From Natronococcus sp. A-GB1 (GTDB lineage: Archaea; Halobacteriota; Halobacteria; Halobacteriales; Natrialbaceae): a stretch of 45,487 nt of DNA. Each line of letters starts with the position of its first letter. The stretch's first letter is position 1. The stretch lies in NCBI RefSeq assembly GCF_029688845.1, contig NZ_JARUKW010000025.1, positions 1-45,487 on the forward strand. Direction: 5' to 3'. Shown one piece after another: positions 42,991 through 45,487 of the stretch. Both the position numbers and the translations under genes were made by a program. Under the pieces are notes generated by a model. That model was not told the origin of the DNA. It searched no databases and saw nothing but the letters and a program-made list of their open reading frames with translations.

Positions 42991-43379
42991 GGCTGTTTCT
43001 CGATACGAACCTCTTTGTCGCTGCCGTCACCGATGAACCGGAGACTGGGGAGCTCGCAGCCGAGCTACTGAACACCGATCACAACTTGTTGACGTCGACG
43101 CTCAATCTGATGGAGCTGCGGACCGTCCTGACGAAAAAACAGCGTCTCGAACTATCCCGGGCGAACGCCATTCAGACGGAGATTACGCGGGACGTCTCCG
43201 TTGTCATCCCCGACGCCTCCGATATGATGGACGCAAACCGCCTCCAAAAGGAGACGTTACTGTATCCGCTCGATTGCCTGATTCTCGCGTGTGCACAGGG
43301 ACACGATGCTGACCTCGTTTCCTTCGATTCCGAACTCCAAGCGGCTGGCGCCGTGTCCCCCGCAGACCGTATCGACTAA
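42987..43379 (+). CDS. vapC: PIN-domain toxin (VapC-like ribonuclease)
   Basis: The protein has 130 residues. MRLFLDTNLFVAAVTDEP has the first catalytic Asp (D6). LTSTLNLMELRTVLTKKQRL supplies the conserved Glu. LLYPLDCLILACAQGHDADL gives the downstream Asp residues, and LVSFDSELQAAG holds the last. The fold is that of VapC PIN nucleases, which cut RNA. It follows the 51-residue partner with a four-base overlap. It lies between a truncated and a full orc1/cdc6 gene, and may stabilise the region. Confidence 0.87.
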   Translation: MRLFLDTNLFVAAVTDEPETGELAAELLNTDHNLLTSTLNLMELRTVLTKKQRLELSRANAIQTEITRDVSVVIPDASDMMDANRLQKETLLYPLDCLILACAQGHDADLVSFDSELQAAGAVSPADRID

Positions 43380-43700
43380 TCGCCCCTGCTGCTGATCGGA
43401 GACCATCGCTTGTAGGACGGCGCTTCGGTCCGACGATCGCGTCTTCTCTGCCCCTGCACCCGATGCCGACTCCGATCTGGACTGCCGAGGCCTGTTCGAA
43501 GTACGATACCGGCAGCGACAATCACAGAAGCCGCGCTCGTAGCGGCGTTTGCGGACCACTCCGCAGGAGAGCCCGCGACGACCGCTGATGGACGCTTCCC
43601 GCGAAGCTACCCCTGAAGTAACCGGTTCTACGATCCAGGCGGGCCAACGGGCGGGCGATACGTTCATTGCTGACACCCCACTACCACCGATACTCGCGGT
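43380..43700. other. Intergenic region before orc1/cdc6, about 320 bases
   Basis: No gene is seen. Origins often lie next to orc1/cdc6 in haloarchaea, but I see no clear ORB repeats or extended AT-rich unwinding element here. The 18-base block shared with 42184-42201 lies at 43654-43671. Confidence 0.45.
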
Positions 43701-44921
43701 ATGAGCAAGTACGACGACCTCTTCGACGCCACTGCACCTGACGACAGCCCCTTTGCCGACAAGGCCGCCCTCGACCCCCTCGCCGACCCGCCGACGATCC
43801 ACGCCCGCGACGACCAGGAACGCGAGCTGGCGACGATTCTCAACGGCGTTCAGGAGGGGTATCTCCCGCCGACAGTGTCGATCTACGGCCCGCCGGGCAC
43901 CGGCAAGACGCTGACCACGCGACGCGTCTGTCGGGAGTTCGCCGCCCGGCACGATCGTGTCGCCGTCGAGTACGTGAATCTCAAGGAGTGCCAGACGCTG
44001 TTCAGCGCGGCCAACGAGATCCTGGCCGCAGTCGGCGGGGAGAAACAGGGCGCCTACGCGGGGCTGGATGGCGTCTTCGAGGCGATCTGGGACGCCCTCG
44101 AGGCCTACCCCGAGTGGACCGTCCTTCTCCTCGACGAGATCGACCACGTCCAGTACGACGCGAACTACGACCCCAGCGACTTCTTCTATCGATTACTGCG
44201 CGGCGAGGGCCGCCTCCAGCGGGGAATCGACCTCTCGGTGTGGCTTGTCAGTAACGAGTTACTCGAGGTCGACCTTCGACTAGATAGCCGCGTCGAGAGC
44301 GCGATGAGCGACGAGGCCGTCTGCTTTCCGCCCTACGACGGGGAGGAATTGGAGGCGATCCTCGAGCCCCGCCTCGAACGGGCCTTTCGGGAGGGAGCGG
44401 TGCCCGACGGCGTACTCGCCGACGGCGTCCGCGAGGCCGCCCGGCGGTGGGGCGACGCCCGGAAGGCGCTCACCCTGTTTCGCCAGGCCGGCGAGTACGC
44501 CGCCGACGATGGCCGTCAGCGGCTGACGACCGAGTGTCTCGAGGCAACCCTCGAGACGACCGAGCGGGCGGCGATCATCGACAGGTTATGTAACCTGCCG
44601 GCCAACCACTTCGTGGTGCTGACCGGCATCACCGCCTGGAACGACGCGACCGGTCTCAAACAGCCCGTCTCGACAGGCGAGATTTACGACTACCTCCACC
44701 AGGACGGCTACCCCGAGGAGCTTCAGCTCGGGACGCGCACGATCCAGACCCTCGTCACCGACCTCGAGACGATGGGCCTCGTCGAGACCTGGATCGACTC
44801 CCGTGGTGACAGTGGTCGGGTCAAGCAGATCGAAACGACGTTCGAACCGCGCTGGGTCCGCGAGGCGATAGACCCGTACGCCGCCGATTCAACGTATCTG
44901 GACACCGTTTTCGAGCGGTAG
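43701..44921 (+). CDS. orc1/cdc6: Orc1/Cdc6-family replication initiator
   Basis: The protein has 406 residues, full length for the family. The N-terminal AAA+ domain has Walker A GPPGTGKT (residues 63-70), Walker B VLLLDEIDHV (141-150), a sensor 1 region WLVSNELLE (about 183) and AAA lid motifs. The C-terminal winged helix begins about residue 300 (LTGITAWND) and ends EPRWVREAIDPYA. It would bind origin DNA and load the replicative helicase. It may instead be one of the many accessory Orc paralogues typical of haloarchaeal plasmids and integrated elements. Two broken copies lie upstream. Confidence 0.93.
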   Translation: MSKYDDLFDATAPDDSPFADKAALDPLADPPTIHARDDQERELATILNGVQEGYLPPTVSIYGPPGTGKTLTTRRVCREFAARHDRVAVEYVNLKECQTLFSAANEILAAVGGEKQGAYAGLDGVFEAIWDALEAYPEWTVLLLDEIDHVQYDANYDPSDFFYRLLRGEGRLQRGIDLSVWLVSNELLEVDLRLDSRVESAMSDEAVCFPPYDGEELEAILEPRLERAFREGAVPDGVLADGVREAARRWGDARKALTLFRQAGEYAADDGRQRLTTECLEATLETTERAAIIDRLCNLPANHFVVLTGITAWNDATGLKQPVSTGEIYDYLHQDGYPEELQLGTRTIQTLVTDLETMGLVETWIDSRGDSGRVKQIETTFEPRWVREAIDPYAADSTYLDTVFER

Positions 44922-45017
44922 CCGTCCGTGAATCCGGTCGACAGGGGCTGAAATGACACCTCATACGTTTCATATGCGGGCCGGCATCGGAACGGAACCG
45001 GTTTCGCTGCGCTTCCC

Positions 45018-45026
45018 GGCAATTTA
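45018..45026 (+). promoter_or_regulatory. TATA-like box upstream of the terminal small-gene pair
   Basis: AATTTATAC is about 40 bases before a GTG at 45063 and about 120 bases before the ATG at 45145. It suggests either a short first ORF or a long leader. Confidence 0.4.
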
Positions 45027-45062
45027 TACCGGAAGGTCCCCAACGCCTCCACAGCAGTCGTC

Positions 45063-45182
45063 GTGCCAACACATCACGAGAGCGGTAAACTGCCGGCCGA
45101 CACCGGTCAGGTGCCCGAGGTGGTATCGACGACGCGCACCCAGTATGAGAACCGAAACCGATTTCGAGCCAAGCCGCACTGA
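45063..45182 (+). CDS. Possible 39-residue leader ORF
   Basis: The frame starts with GTG and encodes HHESGKLPADTGQVPEVVST, then TRTQYENRN. Composition is haloarchaeal in type, but the frame overlaps the beginning of the next gene by 38 bases in another frame. It may be a small protein, an upstream ORF, or chance. I recognise no family. Confidence 0.3.
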   Translation: MPTHHESGKLPADTGQVPEVVSTTRTQYENRNRFRAKPH

Positions 45183-45411
45183 CCGCGAGCAGATCCTCGA
45201 GATCCTCGCCGAAACGATCGACGAGATGCAGGAGCGGATCGATCCCCCGGCGGCCGACTCGCCCGAGGAGCAAGAGCTTCAGATCAAGTGGATCCGCGCG
45301 CAGGGGTATCTCGCCGGTCAGTACCGCAAGCTGTTGAAAGATGAGGACCTCGATGTCCTCGAAGAGGAGGTCGATCTGCTCAAGACGGTCTCCGGCCTCG
45401 AGAAGCGATGA
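45145..45411 (+). CDS. Small helical acidic protein
   Basis: The protein has 88 residues from MRTETDFEPSRTDREQILEI. It is helical and charged throughout (ILAETIDEMQERIDPPAADS, IKWIRAQGYLAGQYRKLLKD), with a short coiled coil at the end (EEEVDLLKTV). Its TGA overlaps the next ATG (ATGA at 45408-45411), so it is translationally coupled to the gene that runs off the window. No named family is recognised. Confidence 0.75.
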   Translation: MRTETDFEPSRTDREQILEILAETIDEMQERIDPPAADSPEEQELQIKWIRAQGYLAGQYRKLLKDEDLDVLEEEVDLLKTVSGLEKR

Positions 45412-45487
45412 CCAAACGCCGACTCGAACGCGATCTCGAGACGCTCGGCGACGAGGTGCTCGCCGAGCTTGATCCAATAGAACGCAA
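45408..45487 (+). CDS. Start of a gene running off the window
   Basis: Only the first 26 codons are visible: MTKRRLERDLETLGDEVLAE, then LDPIER. The ATG overlaps the stop of the preceding gene. The start is acidic, Leu-rich and helical. Family cannot be told from this fragment. Confidence 0.6.
   Translation, partial: MTKRRLERDLETLGDEVLAELDPIER

Noticed and set aside
43380-43700. Replication origin next to orc1/cdc6
   Set aside because: I looked for ORB-type repeats and an AT-rich unwinding element and saw neither.
1-45487. CRISPR array, tRNA or rRNA genes
   Set aside because: No regularly spaced repeats, tRNA T-loop signatures or conserved rRNA segments were seen on either strand.

Overview
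The window comes from a halophilic archaeon (class Halobacteria). Signs are the strongly acidic proteins, GC-rich third codon positions, AT-rich promoters about 27 bases upstream of start codons (leaderless style), Tat-type lipoproteins with an LAGC lipobox, and lineage-typical families: a DUF2080-like protein beside TnpB, a Bat-type HTH regulator, a DUF7344-like protein and Orc1/Cdc6. A Natrialba/Natronorubrum-like genus is possible, but I cannot fix it from sequence alone. Layout: 1-171 is the tail of a gene, possibly a sulfatase. About 405-2590 is a decayed IS200/IS605-type element with divergent tnpA and DUF2080-tnpB. Four small double-hairpin sequences of about 51-57 bp have been inserted into it. 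2747-6682 holds a Tat lipoprotein polysaccharide deacetylase, a hypothetical protein, an MscS channel and a small membrane protein. 6858-17784 is a surface-glycan cluster: a CapK/PaaK-like adenylating enzyme, a Wzx flippase, a GT4 enzyme, then on the minus strand a Wzy-like protein, a phosphoglycosyl transferase, a GT2, a GT4 and a beta-propeller protein. glmS (18485-20272) can supply glucosamine-6-phosphate. It is followed by a broken MscS fragment, two paralogous 50-residue zinc-ribbon genes and a protein with a ParB-like DGRHR motif. 22694-28938 is a second glycan module on the minus strand (flippase, ligase/polymerase, two GT2, one GT4), and uppP (30130-30951) can recycle the polyprenyl carrier. 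The two Wzx/Wzy sets with a single phosphoglycosyl transferase suggest two linked glycans or one compound locus.  31161-37441 holds a small acidic protein, a membrane protein paired with an HTTM-DUF393 fusion, and two lipoproteins whose bodies are nearly pure Asp/Glu low-complexity repeats. 37442-40700 is a gene-poor stretch with recognisable remnants (a universal stress protein tail and truncated reading frames) and a few very small genes. 40699-41775 has a Bat-like HTH regulator and a DUF7344-like protein. 41900-44921 has three orc1/cdc6 copies (a C-terminal scrap, an N-terminal truncation and a full gene) with a PIN-toxin pair between the last two. The window ends in a translationally coupled pair of small genes.  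The most unusual observation is the double-hairpin family at 693-2563. Each copy is two stems of 6-9 bp, each with a three-base loop. The stem sequences differ between copies but pairing is kept, and all four interrupt a single IS copy, one of them in frame beside the transposase catalytic motif.
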